Shown here: positions 1 to 8,260 of the stretch, one piece after another | How the letters are laid out: every line of letters begins with the position of its first letter | Numbering within the stretch: position 1 is the stretch's first letter | Assembly (NCBI RefSeq): GCF_014295035.1 | Contig: NZ_CP060404.1 | Coordinates: 3,560,501-3,624,500, forward strand | Direction: 5' to 3' | From: Streptomyces buecherae | Lineage (GTDB): Bacteria > Actinomycetota > Actinomycetes > Streptomycetales > Streptomycetaceae | DNA: 64,000 nt | The notes under the pieces: model-generated | What the model saw: the letters and a program-made list of their open reading frames with translations, nothing else | Database searches by the model: none | Told to the model about the DNA's origin: nothing | Made by a program: the position numbers and the translations under genes

Positions 1-251
1 CCGAGGTGGTCGCCCAGCTCCTCGGCCGCAGCCGCAAGCAGGACGTGCTGGCCGGTCTGACGCCGCGCGAGCGCGAGGTCCTAGGACTTATGGCCGAGGG
101 ACGGACGAATTCCGCCATTGCCCGCCAGCTCGTCGTCAGCGACGGCGCCGTGGAGAAACACGTCAGCAATATCTTCCTGAAACTGGGCCTCTCCCAGAGC
201 GACGGCGACCACCGTCGCGTACTGGCCGTGCTCACCTATATCAACTCCTGA
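1..251 (+). CDS. LuxR/NarL-type response regulator, C-terminal fragment
   Basis: The gene is cut by the window start; the reading frame begins at base 3 and ends at TGA 249-251. The visible 82 residues are a complete LuxR-type helix-turn-helix: LTPREREVLGLMAEG opens the domain, and AIARQLVVSDGAVEKHVSNI is the DNA-reading helix pair, ending in a short tail. This C-terminus is typical of NarL/FixJ two-component regulators that bind DNA as dimers. The receiver domain and partner kinase would lie to the left of the window. A hairpin follows closely. It points toward korAB but a 317-bp gap separates them, so a shared operon is unlikely. Confidence 0.85.
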   Translation, partial: EVVAQLLGRSRKQDVLAGLTPREREVLGLMAEGRTNSAIARQLVVSDGAVEKHVSNIFLKLGLSQSDGDHRRVLAVLTYINS

Positions 252-255
252 CAAC

Positions 256-295
256 CGGCCGATCGACGACGCAGCAAATGCACGCCGGTCGGCCG
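256..295 (+). terminator. hairpin after the LuxR gene
   Basis: Inverted repeat CGGCCGATC (256-264) with GGTCGGCCG (287-295), nine pairs including one G-U, starting 5 bp after the stop codon. There is no T-tract, as is common for Streptomyces terminators. The loop is long (22 nt), so this is only a moderate candidate. Confidence 0.4.
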
Positions 296-452
296 AGCGA
301 GTCGTACAACAAAAGTCCGGCGGAGAACACCACCGCAGCGATGACAGAGCCCGCCCGGAAATGGACGCAAAGGGCGAACAAACCGTGGCAAAGCGCGCCA
401 CGCATGTGGCACGCACCACCGTCCACCATGTGATCCGTCCCGGGGAAGGTGA

Positions 453-479
453 CCCTTACCCACGTACGATGGGCAAGGG
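453..479. promoter_or_regulatory. imperfect dyad in the korAB upstream region
   Basis: The 317-bp gap 252-568 holds no gene. Its most ordered element is CCCTTACCCA (453-462) facing TGGGCAAGGG (470-479), a 10-bp inverted repeat with one mismatch and a 7-bp spacer, 90 bp upstream of korA. It could be an operator or a leader hairpin; no convincing -35/-10 pair is obvious to me here. Confidence 0.3.
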
Positions 480-568
480 ACGACCCATTGGCATCGCCCG
501 GGGTCCGGGGGCATTCCCGGCGCCAACCAGCCCGTCGCGAGCCGCCGCCTCGAAGGAGGTCCGAAGCA

Positions 569-2539
569 GTGACCAGCCAGGTCAACAGCACGGCCGAGCA
601 GGCCGACCATGCCAAGCCGGCCGATTCAGCCGCCGCCAGCCAGACCGGGCCAGCGCCCACCGAAGGCCAGCACGGGGCCGGCACAAGCAAAGAAACCCGC
701 CAGCTAGACCGAGTCATTATCCGTTTTGCGGGTGATTCGGGTGATGGTATGCAGTTGACGGGTGATCGGTTTACTTCGGAGACGGCGTCGTTTGGGAATG
801 ACTTGTCGACGTTGCCGAATTTCCCGGCGGAGATTCGTGCGCCGGCTGGGACGTTGCCGGGTGTGTCGTCGTTCCAGTTGCATTTCGCGGATCATGACAT
901 TCTGACGCCGGGGGATGCGCCGGATGTGTTGGTCGCGATGAATCCGGCGGCGTTGAAGGCGAACGTGGGGGATCTGCCGGCGGGTGCGGTGTTGATCGTG
1001 AACACGGATGAGTTCACGAAGCGTCCGATGGCGAAGGTGGGGTATGCGACCAGTCCGTTGGAGGACGGGTCGCTGGAAGCGTTCCAGGTGCATGGGGTGC
1101 CGTTGACGACGTTGACGGTCGAGGCACTCAAGGAGTTCGGGCTCAGTCGTAAGGAGGCTGAGCGGAGTAAGAACATGTTCGCGCTTGGCCTGTTGTCGTG
1201 GATGTATCACCGTCCGACGGAGGGTACTGAGGCGTATTTGCGGAAGAAGTTCGCGAAGAAGCCGCAGTTGGCGCAGGCGAACGTGACCGCGTTCCGCGCG
1301 GGGTGGAACTTCGGGGAGACCACGGAGGATTTCGCGGTCTCCTATGAGGTGGCTCCGGCCTCGTCCGCGTTCCAGGCTGGGGTGTATCGCAACATCTCCG
1401 GGAACCTGGCGTTGGCCTACGGCCTGGTCGCGGCCTCGGTGCAGGCGGAGTTGCCCCTGTTCCTGGGCTCGTATCCGATCACTCCGGCGTCGGATATTTT
1501 GCATGAGTTGTCGCGGCACAAGAACTTCGGGGTGCGCTCGTTCCAGGCTGAGGATGAGATCGCGGGGATCGGGGCGGCGTTGGGGGCGGCCTTTGGTGGG
1601 TCGTTGGCGGTGACGACGACCTCGGGGCCTGGGGTGGCGCTCAAGTCGGAGACGATCGGGCTCGCGGTCTCGCTGGAACTCCCGTTGGTGGTGGTGGATA
1701 TTCAGCGGGGTGGGCCTTCTACGGGGTTGCCGACGAAGACGGAGCAGGCGGACTTGTTGCAGGCCATGTATGGCCGTAACGGTGAGGCTCCGGTGCCGAT
1801 CGTGGCGCCGTCGACGCCGGCGGACTGTTTCGATGCGGCGTTGGAGGCGGCGCGGATCGCGTTGGTGTATCGCACGCCGGTGTTCTTGCTCTCGGATGGG
1901 TATTTGGCCAATGGTTCGGAGCCGTGGCGGGTGCCGGATGTGGAGGGGTTGCCGGATTTGCGGGTGCGGTTCGCCTCGGGGCCCAATCATGAGTTGGCGG
2001 ATGGGTCGCGGGTGTTTTGGCCGTATAAGCGGGATGCGGTGACGTTCGCGCGGCCGTGGGCGGTGCCGGGGACGGCGGGGTTGGAGCATCGGATCGGTGG
2101 GATTGAGAAGCAGGATGGCAGTGGGAACATTTCCTACGATCCGGCTAATCATGAGTTGATGGTCCGCACCCGTCAGGCCAAGATCGATGGTGTCGCGGTC
2201 GAGGATGTGCGGGTGGATGACCCGGGTGGGGCGCGGGTGTTGGTGTTGGGGTGGGGTTCGACGTATGGGCCGATCGCGGCGGCGGTCCGGCGGTTGCGGG
2301 GTGAGGGTGTGGCGTTGGCCCAGGCCCACCTGCGGCATCTCAATCCCTTCCCGGCGAATCTGGGTGAGGTGCTTGCCTCGTATGAGCGGGTGGTGATCCC
2401 GGAGATGAATCTGGGACAGCTCGCGACGTTGATCCGCGCGAAGTACGCGATCGATGCCCGGTCCCACACCCAGGTCAACGGAATGCCGTTCAAGGCCGAG
2501 GAGTTGGCCAACGCGTTGAAGGAGGCCATCAATGCCTAA
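569..2539 (+). CDS. korA: 2-oxoacid:ferredoxin oxidoreductase, alpha subunit
   Basis: Alpha subunit of a two-subunit 2-oxoacid:ferredoxin oxidoreductase, most likely the 2-oxoglutarate enzyme (KorAB) that makes succinyl-CoA with reduced ferredoxin in the cytoplasm. GTG at 569 is preceded by GAAGGAGG (552-559), giving 656 residues. An Ala/Gln-rich leader of about 45 residues precedes a gamma domain starting RVIIRFAGDSGDGMQLTGD, then the pyrimidine-binding domain with the diagnostic YPITPAS motif and FQAEDEIAGIGAALGAAFGG, then a C-terminal transketolase-like domain. The stop overlaps korB by 8 bp. Codon use changes abruptly near base 715 from C-ending to G/T-ending codons (ttg, gat, ggt, cgg), unlike neighbours. 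Substrate assignment is from family knowledge. Confidence 0.93.
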   Translation: MTSQVNSTAEQADHAKPADSAAASQTGPAPTEGQHGAGTSKETRQLDRVIIRFAGDSGDGMQLTGDRFTSETASFGNDLSTLPNFPAEIRAPAGTLPGVSSFQLHFADHDILTPGDAPDVLVAMNPAALKANVGDLPAGAVLIVNTDEFTKRPMAKVGYATSPLEDGSLEAFQVHGVPLTTLTVEALKEFGLSRKEAERSKNMFALGLLSWMYHRPTEGTEAYLRKKFAKKPQLAQANVTAFRAGWNFGETTEDFAVSYEVAPASSAFQAGVYRNISGNLALAYGLVAASVQAELPLFLGSYPITPASDILHELSRHKNFGVRSFQAEDEIAGIGAALGAAFGGSLAVTTTSGPGVALKSETIGLAVSLELPLVVVDIQRGGPSTGLPTKTEQADLLQAMYGRNGEAPVPIVAPSTPADCFDAALEAARIALVYRTPVFLLSDGYLANGSEPWRVPDVEGLPDLRVRFASGPNHELADGSRVFWPYKRDAVTFARPWAVPGTAGLEHRIGGIEKQDGSGNISYDPANHELMVRTRQAKIDGVAVEDVRVDDPGGARVLVLGWGSTYGPIAAAVRRLRGEGVALAQAHLRHLNPFPANLGEVLASYERVVIPEMNLGQLATLIRAKYAIDARSHTQVNGMPFKAEELANALKEAINA

Positions 2540-3752
2540 CCCCACCACCCCCCAAACACCCACCACCACGCCCGAAACGTCCACGCCCGCCGGTGCCACC
2601 ACGCCCACTGCTGCTGGCACTTCCGGTGCTGCCGCGTCCGGTGTTGCCGGCGTGCCCGCTGTTTCTCCCACTGGTTCGCAGGGTGGGGGGCGGGGGTTGT
2701 TGTCGTTGGTGCCGCGGGCTGAGGGTAAGCAGTCGATGAAGGACTTCAAGTCCGATCAGGAAGTGCGGTGGTGTCCGGGGTGTGGGGACTACGCGGTGTT
2801 GGCGGCCGTGCAGGGTTTCATGCCGGAGTTGGGCCTGGCGCGGGAGAACATCGTGTTCGTGTCCGGGATCGGGTGTTCCAGCCGTTTCCCGTACTACATG
2901 AACACCTACGGCATGCACTCCATTCACGGGCGGGCACCGGCGATCGCGACCGGGTTGGCGACCTCGCGACGGGATCTGTCGGTATGGGTGGTCACCGGTG
3001 ACGGCGACGCGCTCTCGATCGGTGGGAACCATCTCATCCACGCGTTGCGACGCAACGTGAACCTGAAGATCCTGTTGTTCAACAACCGGATCTACGGGCT
3101 GACCAAGGGCCAGTACTCCCCGACCTCGGAGGTCGGGAAGATCACGAAGTCGACACCGATGGGTTCCCTGGACGCCCCCTTCAACCCCCTCTCCCTCGCC
3201 CTGGGCGCCGAAGCCTCGTTCGTGGCACGGACGGTGGACTCCGACCGCCAGCACCTGACGAGCGTGTTGCGCGCGGCGGCCGCGCATCCGGGCACGGCGT
3301 TGGTGGAGATCTACCAGAACTGCAACATCTTCAACGACGGCGCCTTCGAGGTCCTCAAGGACAAGGACCGCGCGCTGGAGGCCGTGATCCGACTGGAACA
3401 CGGCCAACCGATCCGCTTCGGCGCGCCCGCCGAGGACGGACTGGGTTCCAAGGGCGTGGTTCGTGACCAGGCCAGTGGGGATCTGCGGGTGGTGGACGTG
3501 CGGGAGGAAGGCACGGACGGCGTGTTGGTTCATGACGCGCGGGCCGCGTCCCCGACCACCGCGTTCGCGCTGACCCGGCTCGCGGACGCCGACACCCTCC
3601 ACCACACACCCATCGGCGTGTTGCGCAGTGTGGAGCGCCCGGTCTACGACACGTTGATGAGCGACCAACTCGACCAGGCCATCGAAGCCCAGGGCAAGGG
3701 CGACCTCGCCACCCTCCTCGCCGGCAACGACACCTGGACCGTCACCCACTAG
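2532..3752 (+). CDS. korB: 2-oxoacid:ferredoxin oxidoreductase, beta subunit
   Basis: Thiamine-diphosphate and iron-sulfur beta subunit partnering KorA. ATG at 2532 lies inside the end of korA, so translation is coupled. Residues 1-60 are a Thr/Pro/Ala-rich leader. The catalytic part starts near LVPRAEGKQSMKDF and contains WCPGCGDYA (cluster ligands and family signature), then the TPP-binding stretch VTGDGDALSIGGNHLIHALR ending with NNRIYGLTKGQYSPTS. At 406 residues it is a usual actinobacterial length. Codon bias is mosaic: it is ordinary C-rich at the ends and G/T-rich between about 2650 and 2900. It is followed by a strong hairpin and the convergent HxlR gene. Confidence 0.93.
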   Translation: MPNPTTPQTPTTTPETSTPAGATTPTAAGTSGAAASGVAGVPAVSPTGSQGGGRGLLSLVPRAEGKQSMKDFKSDQEVRWCPGCGDYAVLAAVQGFMPELGLARENIVFVSGIGCSSRFPYYMNTYGMHSIHGRAPAIATGLATSRRDLSVWVVTGDGDALSIGGNHLIHALRRNVNLKILLFNNRIYGLTKGQYSPTSEVGKITKSTPMGSLDAPFNPLSLALGAEASFVARTVDSDRQHLTSVLRAAAAHPGTALVEIYQNCNIFNDGAFEVLKDKDRALEAVIRLEHGQPIRFGAPAEDGLGSKGVVRDQASGDLRVVDVREEGTDGVLVHDARAASPTTAFALTRLADADTLHHTPIGVLRSVERPVYDTLMSDQLDQAIEAQGKGDLATLLAGNDTWTVTH

Positions 3753-3894
3753 CCATTCCATCGGCGCGCTTGCCCGCGCATCGGCGCGCCGGCCTACCGG
3801 CTGGCCACCGGCCCACCGTGGCCGCTCGGGCAGCGCCCCACCCGGGCGCCCCAGCGCCGGCCTCCGGCCGCTGGCGCGCGCCGGCGCGGATGAC

Positions 3895-3930
3895 ACGGCC
3901 CGGACCCGAACTCCATCGGGTCCGGGCCGT
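3895..3930. terminator. strong hairpin between convergent korB and HxlR gene
   Basis: A perfect 15-bp stem, ACGGCCCGGACCCGA (3895-3909) with TCGGGTCCGGGCCGT (3916-3930), and a 6-nt loop. It lies 143 bp after korB and beyond the stop of the leftward HxlR gene, so it can serve both. No T-run. The rest of 3753-4108 is low-complexity GC-rich sequence in which I see nothing else. Confidence 0.7.
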
Positions 3931-4108
3931 CGCGCGCCGGGGCCCGTCCTCGCGGCCTGGCCACCCCCGACCTGGCCCCCCGCGTCCGGGCACCCGCGCG
4001 CCCTGGCACCGTTCCCTGATCGCGCCCGTACGCCAAGCCCGCTCCAGCCCGCGCCCCTCTCCGGGCGCCCCGACCTGTGGTTTCGGCCTCCCCGACCTCG
4101 TGGCCGCG

Positions 4109-4825
4109 CTACCTGGCGGCCCCGCCCGACGGTGCGCCGTGCGCCGCCTCCGCACGTCGCGGACCGCTCCGTCGCGTACCGGGGTTCGGCGCCCCGCCCG
4201 GTTCGGCGGTTGCTCGCCTCACCCCCGTGTGGCGCCCGCTGCCCTGCTCCGCGCCGGCCCGCGTGCTGTCGCTCCGCCGCGCGTCGTACTGCTCCCGCGC
4301 CGCCTGCACCTCCGGGACCCGGCGCTCGGACCAGCGAGCCAGCGCCCACACCTGCTGCGCGGCCTCCTCCCCCAGCGGGGTCAGCGAGTACTCCACCCGC
4401 GGGGGGATCACCGGGTACGCCTCGCGGTGCACGAAGCCGTCGCGCTCCAACGTCTGGAGGGTCTGGGCGAGCATCTTCTCGCTGACGCCACCGACGCGTC
4501 GGCGCAGCTCGCTGAACCGGTGCGTCCGCTCCCACAGCGCCGCCAGCGCCAACACTCCCCACCGGCTGGTGACGTGCTCAAGGACGAGCCGGGAGGGGCA
4601 CATCGGCGCGTTCACATCCGGCTCCTTCAACACACCGAGGGCGCGGAGCCGGTCGCCTTCGGCGGCCTCGGCACCGCCGCTCCCGGCGTCAGCGACGCGC
4701 CCGGCACCGCCCCCGACGGCGTGGTCGGCGCCGCCCTCCTCGGCCGCGCCGTGCGCGTCGGCACCGTGTTCCGTACCGTGGCGGTCGACCCCCGCGGCTT
4801 CGGCGGCTTCCTCGCGCTCTCCCAT
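4109..4825 (-). CDS. HxlR-family winged-helix regulator
   Basis: A transcription factor of the HxlR (MarR-like) family, usually a dimeric repressor that senses electrophiles or quinones and controls an adjacent oxidoreductase. The core runs from MCPSRLVLEHVTSRWGVLAL through FSELRRRVGGVSEKMLAQTL (recognition helix) to LTPLGEEAAQQVWALARWSE. ATG at 4825 is preferred because AAGGGAAGGGG lies just upstream; an in-frame ATG at 4864 lacks this. The core is flanked by an acidic, Ala/Gly-rich N-terminus of about 60 residues and an 80-residue Arg/Gly/Ala-rich C-terminal tail. Both are low complexity, so true ends may differ. It is divergent from the QOR2-like gene, which it probably represses. Confidence 0.8.
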   Translation of the reverse strand: MGEREEAAEAAGVDRHGTEHGADAHGAAEEGGADHAVGGGAGRVADAGSGGAEAAEGDRLRALGVLKEPDVNAPMCPSRLVLEHVTSRWGVLALAALWERTHRFSELRRRVGGVSEKMLAQTLQTLERDGFVHREAYPVIPPRVEYSLTPLGEEAAQQVWALARWSERRVPEVQAAREQYDARRSDSTRAGAEQGSGRHTGVRRATAEPGGAPNPGTRRSGPRRAEAAHGAPSGGAAR

Positions 4826-4841
4826 GTCAGAGCCCCTTCCC

Positions 4842-4890
4842 TTGACACTAGTACCGTACTTCAAAGTGGGTACTTACGAATAATTAGCTA
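4842..4890. promoter_or_regulatory. divergent operator/promoter between HxlR regulator and oxidoreductase
   Basis: The AT-rich stretch between the two divergent genes holds an 11-bp palindrome AGTACCGTACT (4850-4860) and two direct GTACTT half-sites (4856-4861 and 4870-4875) 14 bp apart. A TTGACA hexamer lies at 4842-4847. Repeated GTACTT-type half-sites between an HxlR gene and its target are the usual arrangement for this family, so I infer this is its operator. The exact promoters could not be assigned. Confidence 0.6.
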
Positions 4891-4935
4891 CTTGCCTACG
4901 GTGGCCCCATCACGTCCGATCAAGGAGAGACCGAG

Positions 4936-5808
4936 ATGATCGTCGTCACCGGAGCCACCGGCCACCTGGGCCGCCTCGTTATCGAAGAACTGCTGGCCAA
5001 GGTGGCCACGGGTGAGCTGCCCGCCGGCCAGATCGCGGCCGTCGTGCGCGACCGCGCCAAGGCCGCCGACCTCGCGGCGCGCGGCGTCGAGCTGCGCATC
5101 GCCGACTACAGCGATCCGCGGTCCCTGACCAGGGCCTTCCGCGCCGGCGAGCGGGTGCTGTTGATCTCGGGCAGCGAGGTGGGGCAGCGCGTGCCACAGC
5201 ACCAGGCGGTGATCGACGCGGCGAAGGAGGCCGGCGTCGCGCTGCTCGCCTACACCGGCATCCTGGGCGGCCCGAACGCCGACTTCGAGCTGGCCGCCGA
5301 GCACAAGGTCACCGAGCAGGCGATCCTCGATGCCGGACTGCCCCACGTCTTCCTGCGCAACGGCTGGTACAACGAGAACTACACCGAGCGCCTGGCGTCG
5401 GTCCTCGACCACGGCACCGTGGTGAGCAGCGCGGGCAACGGGCGGGTGGCGTCGGCCGCGCGCGCCGACTACGCGGCGGCGGCCGTCACCGTACTGACCG
5501 AGGACGGTCACGCGGGCGCCGCCTACGAGCTGAGCGGCGACGTGGCCTGGAGCTTCGACGAGTACGCGGCCGAGGTCGCGACCCAGTCCGGCAAGGCGAT
5601 CACGCACTCGGTCGTCACGGCCGCCCAGCATCAGGAGATCCTGACCGGCGCTGGACTGCCCGAGCCGTTCGCCGCGCTGCTGACCGATGTCGACGCGGCG
5701 ATCGCGCGCGGACTGCTGGCGGGCACGAGCGGCGACCTGTCCCGGCTCATCGGCCGCCCGACGACGCCGATCGGCCAGTCCATCGCGGCAGCGCTGGCGT
5801 TGCGCTGA
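4936..5808 (+). CDS. NmrA-like NAD(P)H:quinone oxidoreductase (QOR2 type)
   Basis: A 290-residue atypical SDR with N-terminal Rossmann motif VTGATGHLGRLVIEEL, which binds NAD(P)H. Family landmarks are VVRDRAKAADLAARGVELR (cofactor phosphate region), YTGILGGPNADFELAAEH and LRNGWYNENY. It resembles E. coli QOR2 (YtfG), which reduces quinones, and other NmrA-like proteins that bind the cofactor without strong catalysis. The start ATG follows AAGGAGAGACCGAG. It is divergent from the HxlR regulator with operator-like repeats between them, an arrangement typical of electrophile-inducible quinone reductases. The exact substrate is unknown. Confidence 0.85.
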   Translation: MIVVTGATGHLGRLVIEELLAKVATGELPAGQIAAVVRDRAKAADLAARGVELRIADYSDPRSLTRAFRAGERVLLISGSEVGQRVPQHQAVIDAAKEAGVALLAYTGILGGPNADFELAAEHKVTEQAILDAGLPHVFLRNGWYNENYTERLASVLDHGTVVSSAGNGRVASAARADYAAAAVTVLTEDGHAGAAYELSGDVAWSFDEYAAEVATQSGKAITHSVVTAAQHQEILTGAGLPEPFAALLTDVDAAIARGLLAGTSGDLSRLIGRPTTPIGQSIAAALALR

Positions 5809-5992
5809 TCACGTCGCCACCCCGTCGCTCGACAACACCACCGGCCGCTGCCTGCCCCGCAAACCCGCAGGCGCCCCGCGCCCCCGTCCTTTCCGCAGCT
5901 CAGCGAGGTGCGGGGCGCGCGGCCCGGGCTGGGACGACGGGCCGGCGCTCGTCAGGCCGGTCCGCATGTCATGACCGTATGGCGATACGGGG

Positions 5993-6022
5993 CTGACAGA
6001 CCGACCTTGGCAGCGCTACGTT
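5993..6022 (+). promoter_or_regulatory. sigma-70-type promoter for rarD
   Basis: CTGACA (5993-5998), an 18-bp spacer and TACGTT (6017-6022) place a start site near 6029, leaving a leader of about 36 nt that includes the GGGGAGGA ribosome-binding site of rarD. Confidence 0.5.
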
Positions 6023-6064
6023 CTGACCGTCGGCACCCACAGCGGGCAGATCGGGGAGGAAGCG

Positions 6065-7174
6065 TTGACGTCGGCCAACGAGACGCGCACCGGCCTTGCG
6101 TACGGCTTCGCCGCGTATGGCATGTGGGGTCTCTTCCCCCTGTACTGGCCGCTGCTGGAGCCGACCGGCGCGGTCGAGATCCTGGCCCACCGCATGGTGT
6201 GGTCGCTGGCTGCCGTGATCATCATCCTGCTGGTGCTGCGGCGCTGGTCGTGGATACGGCCGCTGCTGCGACAGCCCAAGCGACTGGGCTTGATCGCCCT
6301 CGCCGCCACCGTGATCTCCGTCAACTGGGGCATCTACATCTGGGGCGTCAACTCGGGCCACGTGGTCGAGGCGGCCCTGGGGTACTTCATCAATCCGCTG
6401 GTCAGCATCGCGTTCGGGGTGCTGCTGCTGCACGAGCGGCTGCGCCCGGCGCAGTGGACGGCGGTCGGCGTCGGCGTGGTCGCGGTGGGCGTACTGACGG
6501 TGGGCTACGGCAAGCTGCCCTGGATCGCACTCACCCTCGCGTTCTCGTTCGGCACCTACGGGCTGGTCAAGAAGCACATCGGGCTTGACGGCCTGGAGTC
6601 GCTCGCGGCCGAGACCGGCATGCAGTTCCTGCCGGCGCTCGGCTTCCTGATCTTCCTGGGGGCGCGCGGTGACAGCACCTTCGCCACCGATGGCGTCGGG
6701 CACGCGCTGCTGCTCGTCGGCTGCGGCTTCATCACCGCGGCGCCGCTGATCTGCTTCGGCGGCGCCGCCGTACGGCTGCCCCTTTCGGCGATCGGGATGT
6801 TGCAGTACATCGCGCCCACCTTCCAGTTCGTGCTGGGGCTCGTGGTCTTCCACGAGGAGATGCCCATCGAGCGGTGGGCCGGCTTCTCCTTGGTCTGGCT
6901 CGCCCTGGCCTTGCTGACCTGGGACGCCCTGCGGACCGCCCACCGGTCGCGGAGCGAACTGCGCGCGGCCGCGGCCCGCGCCGGCGAGGTCGCGGCCGTG
7001 CGCGCCGGCGAGGCGGTGGCCGTGGCACAGGCCGGCGCGGAGCCGGGCGCGGGCGTTCCCACCCGGGCCGTTGCCGCGGCGGCGGCCGAGCTCGCCGAGA
7101 CGGGACGGGCCCCGGTGACGGGCGTCGTCGACGCCGGCGGCGACCTCCCGACACCTGACGAACTGCCCCGCTGA
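6065..7174 (+). CDS. rarD: EamA-family permease, RarD type
   Basis: An inner-membrane transporter of the drug/metabolite superfamily, RarD branch; its substrate is not established for the family. The TTG start at 6065 is supported by GGGGAGGA 5-12 bp upstream and by the conserved N-terminus GLAYGFAAYGMWGLFPLYW. About ten hydrophobic helices follow, in two EamA halves, with the RarD landmarks EILAHRMVWSL, NWGIYIWGVNSGHVVEA and YFINPLVSIAFGV. After the last helix there is a 65-residue Ala/Gly/Glu-rich tail not usual in the family. The next gene begins 65 bp downstream in the same direction. Confidence 0.85.
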   Translation: MTSANETRTGLAYGFAAYGMWGLFPLYWPLLEPTGAVEILAHRMVWSLAAVIIILLVLRRWSWIRPLLRQPKRLGLIALAATVISVNWGIYIWGVNSGHVVEAALGYFINPLVSIAFGVLLLHERLRPAQWTAVGVGVVAVGVLTVGYGKLPWIALTLAFSFGTYGLVKKHIGLDGLESLAAETGMQFLPALGFLIFLGARGDSTFATDGVGHALLLVGCGFITAAPLICFGGAAVRLPLSAIGMLQYIAPTFQFVLGLVVFHEEMPIERWAGFSLVWLALALLTWDALRTAHRSRSELRAAAARAGEVAAVRAGEAVAVAQAGAEPGAGVPTRAVAAAAAELAETGRAPVTGVVDAGGDLPTPDELPR

Positions 7175-7239
7175 CGCGCCGTTGACCTCGGCGCCCCAGG
7201 CCCCGGACGATGGGTGAACCGACGACCGGGGGCGGGGAC

Positions 7240-8133
7240 ATGGGCACCGCGCAACGCACGGACGCTCCACCCGACGCGGTGGCCGCCCTCGCCACGGCCC
7301 ACGGCCTGGGGGCCCACCGGAGCACCGAGTTACGCGGCGACGCCGACGGCGGATGCCTGGGGTGTCTGGCTCTCGTCGTCCTCGTGCCTCCCGGCGCCGG
7401 CCTGCTTCTCGGCCCCTACGGACCGCGCGGCGCCACCATCGGAGCAGCCCTGCTGTCACTTGGCCTCCTCGTGCTCGTCCTGGGCCTGCGACATGCTCGC
7501 GCCGAGCCTCACGGGCAGCGGGTCTACTGCTTCGAGGGCGGCATCGTCACCCTGAGCGGTCGTGGGCAGCCGATCCCCCACGCGTGGCTCGACCTGGAGG
7601 CGGCCGAGTGGACGGAGACCGCGACCGTGGGCCAGGGGCAGCAACAGAGCCGCTACGACGTGCTGGAACTGCGCGACCTGGATGGCACGCCCCTGGCCCG
7701 CTTCGCGCAGCGCGACGCCGCGCGCGGCGCGGACCTCATCGCCGCGGACGAGGCGACGCGCGCCTTGCGACTCCTCGGGCGGGGCGAGTCCGTACGCTAC
7801 GGCCGCTTCACCCTCACCAGCACGGGCCTCACGATCGCCGGGGCACCCCTGCCGCCCGGCCGGAGCACCCCCGGCCAGGACACCTCCGACCAGGGAGCGA
7901 CTCCGATCGCCGGAGAGCGCCCAGCCGTCATCAGCGCGTCCGTGGCCTGGGACGAGATCCGCGCCGTGCACGTGAACGACACCTCGATCGAACTCGCCCT
8001 CCGGTACGCACACGACGACAATCAGGGGGCGGGCCAGCGCCCCAGCATCGTCCTGCCACGCGCGGAGGAGCCTCGGGAGCGCGTGGCGTTCGCCCTGGCC
8101 CGCCGCCTGCTGCGTGACCCCGGGGCGGCCTGA
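7240..8133 (+). CDS. two-helix membrane protein of unknown function
   Basis: I do not recognise a family. From ATG 7240 (GGGGGCGGGG just upstream; ATG 7210 is an alternative) the protein is 297 residues. A short N-terminal region is followed by two hydrophobic helices (LGCLALVVLVPPGAGLLLG and a second around ALLSLGLLVLVLGL), then a cytoplasmic part of about 190 residues. That part looks like two beta-rich repeats with YCFEGGIVTLSG and YGRFTLTSTGLTIAG, reminiscent of PH-like folds, separated by a Pro/Gly linker. It may be co-transcribed with rarD. It ends before a hairpin shared with the convergent CGNR gene. Confidence 0.65.
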   Translation: MGTAQRTDAPPDAVAALATAHGLGAHRSTELRGDADGGCLGCLALVVLVPPGAGLLLGPYGPRGATIGAALLSLGLLVLVLGLRHARAEPHGQRVYCFEGGIVTLSGRGQPIPHAWLDLEAAEWTETATVGQGQQQSRYDVLELRDLDGTPLARFAQRDAARGADLIAADEATRALRLLGRGESVRYGRFTLTSTGLTIAGAPLPPGRSTPGQDTSDQGATPIAGERPAVISASVAWDEIRAVHVNDTSIELALRYAHDDNQGAGQRPSIVLPRAEEPRERVAFALARRLLRDPGAA

Positions 8134-8233
8134 CCGCTGCACCCACCGCGGCTCTCCCGACGACCGGCCCGGCGCGCTGCCGCCAGGCGCCCCGTGTGAG
8201 CGCCCCGTCCGAAGGGATCTCCGACGCTCGGGC

Positions 8234-8257
8234 AGCCCCGCGGGCCCCGCAGGGGCT
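8234..8257. terminator. hairpin between convergent genes
   Basis: AGCCCC (8234-8239) pairs with GGGGCT (8252-8257), with a further inner GCGG/CCGC pairing across one bulge. It sits between the rightward membrane protein and the leftward CGNR gene. Confidence 0.45.
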
Positions 8258-8260
8258 CGG

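Noticed and set aside
704..2749. 681-codon open frame antisense to korA
   Set aside because: It is an artefact of the unusual G/T-ending codons of korA; the translation is Arg/His/Pro-rich with no domain, and the sense frame is a clear KorA.
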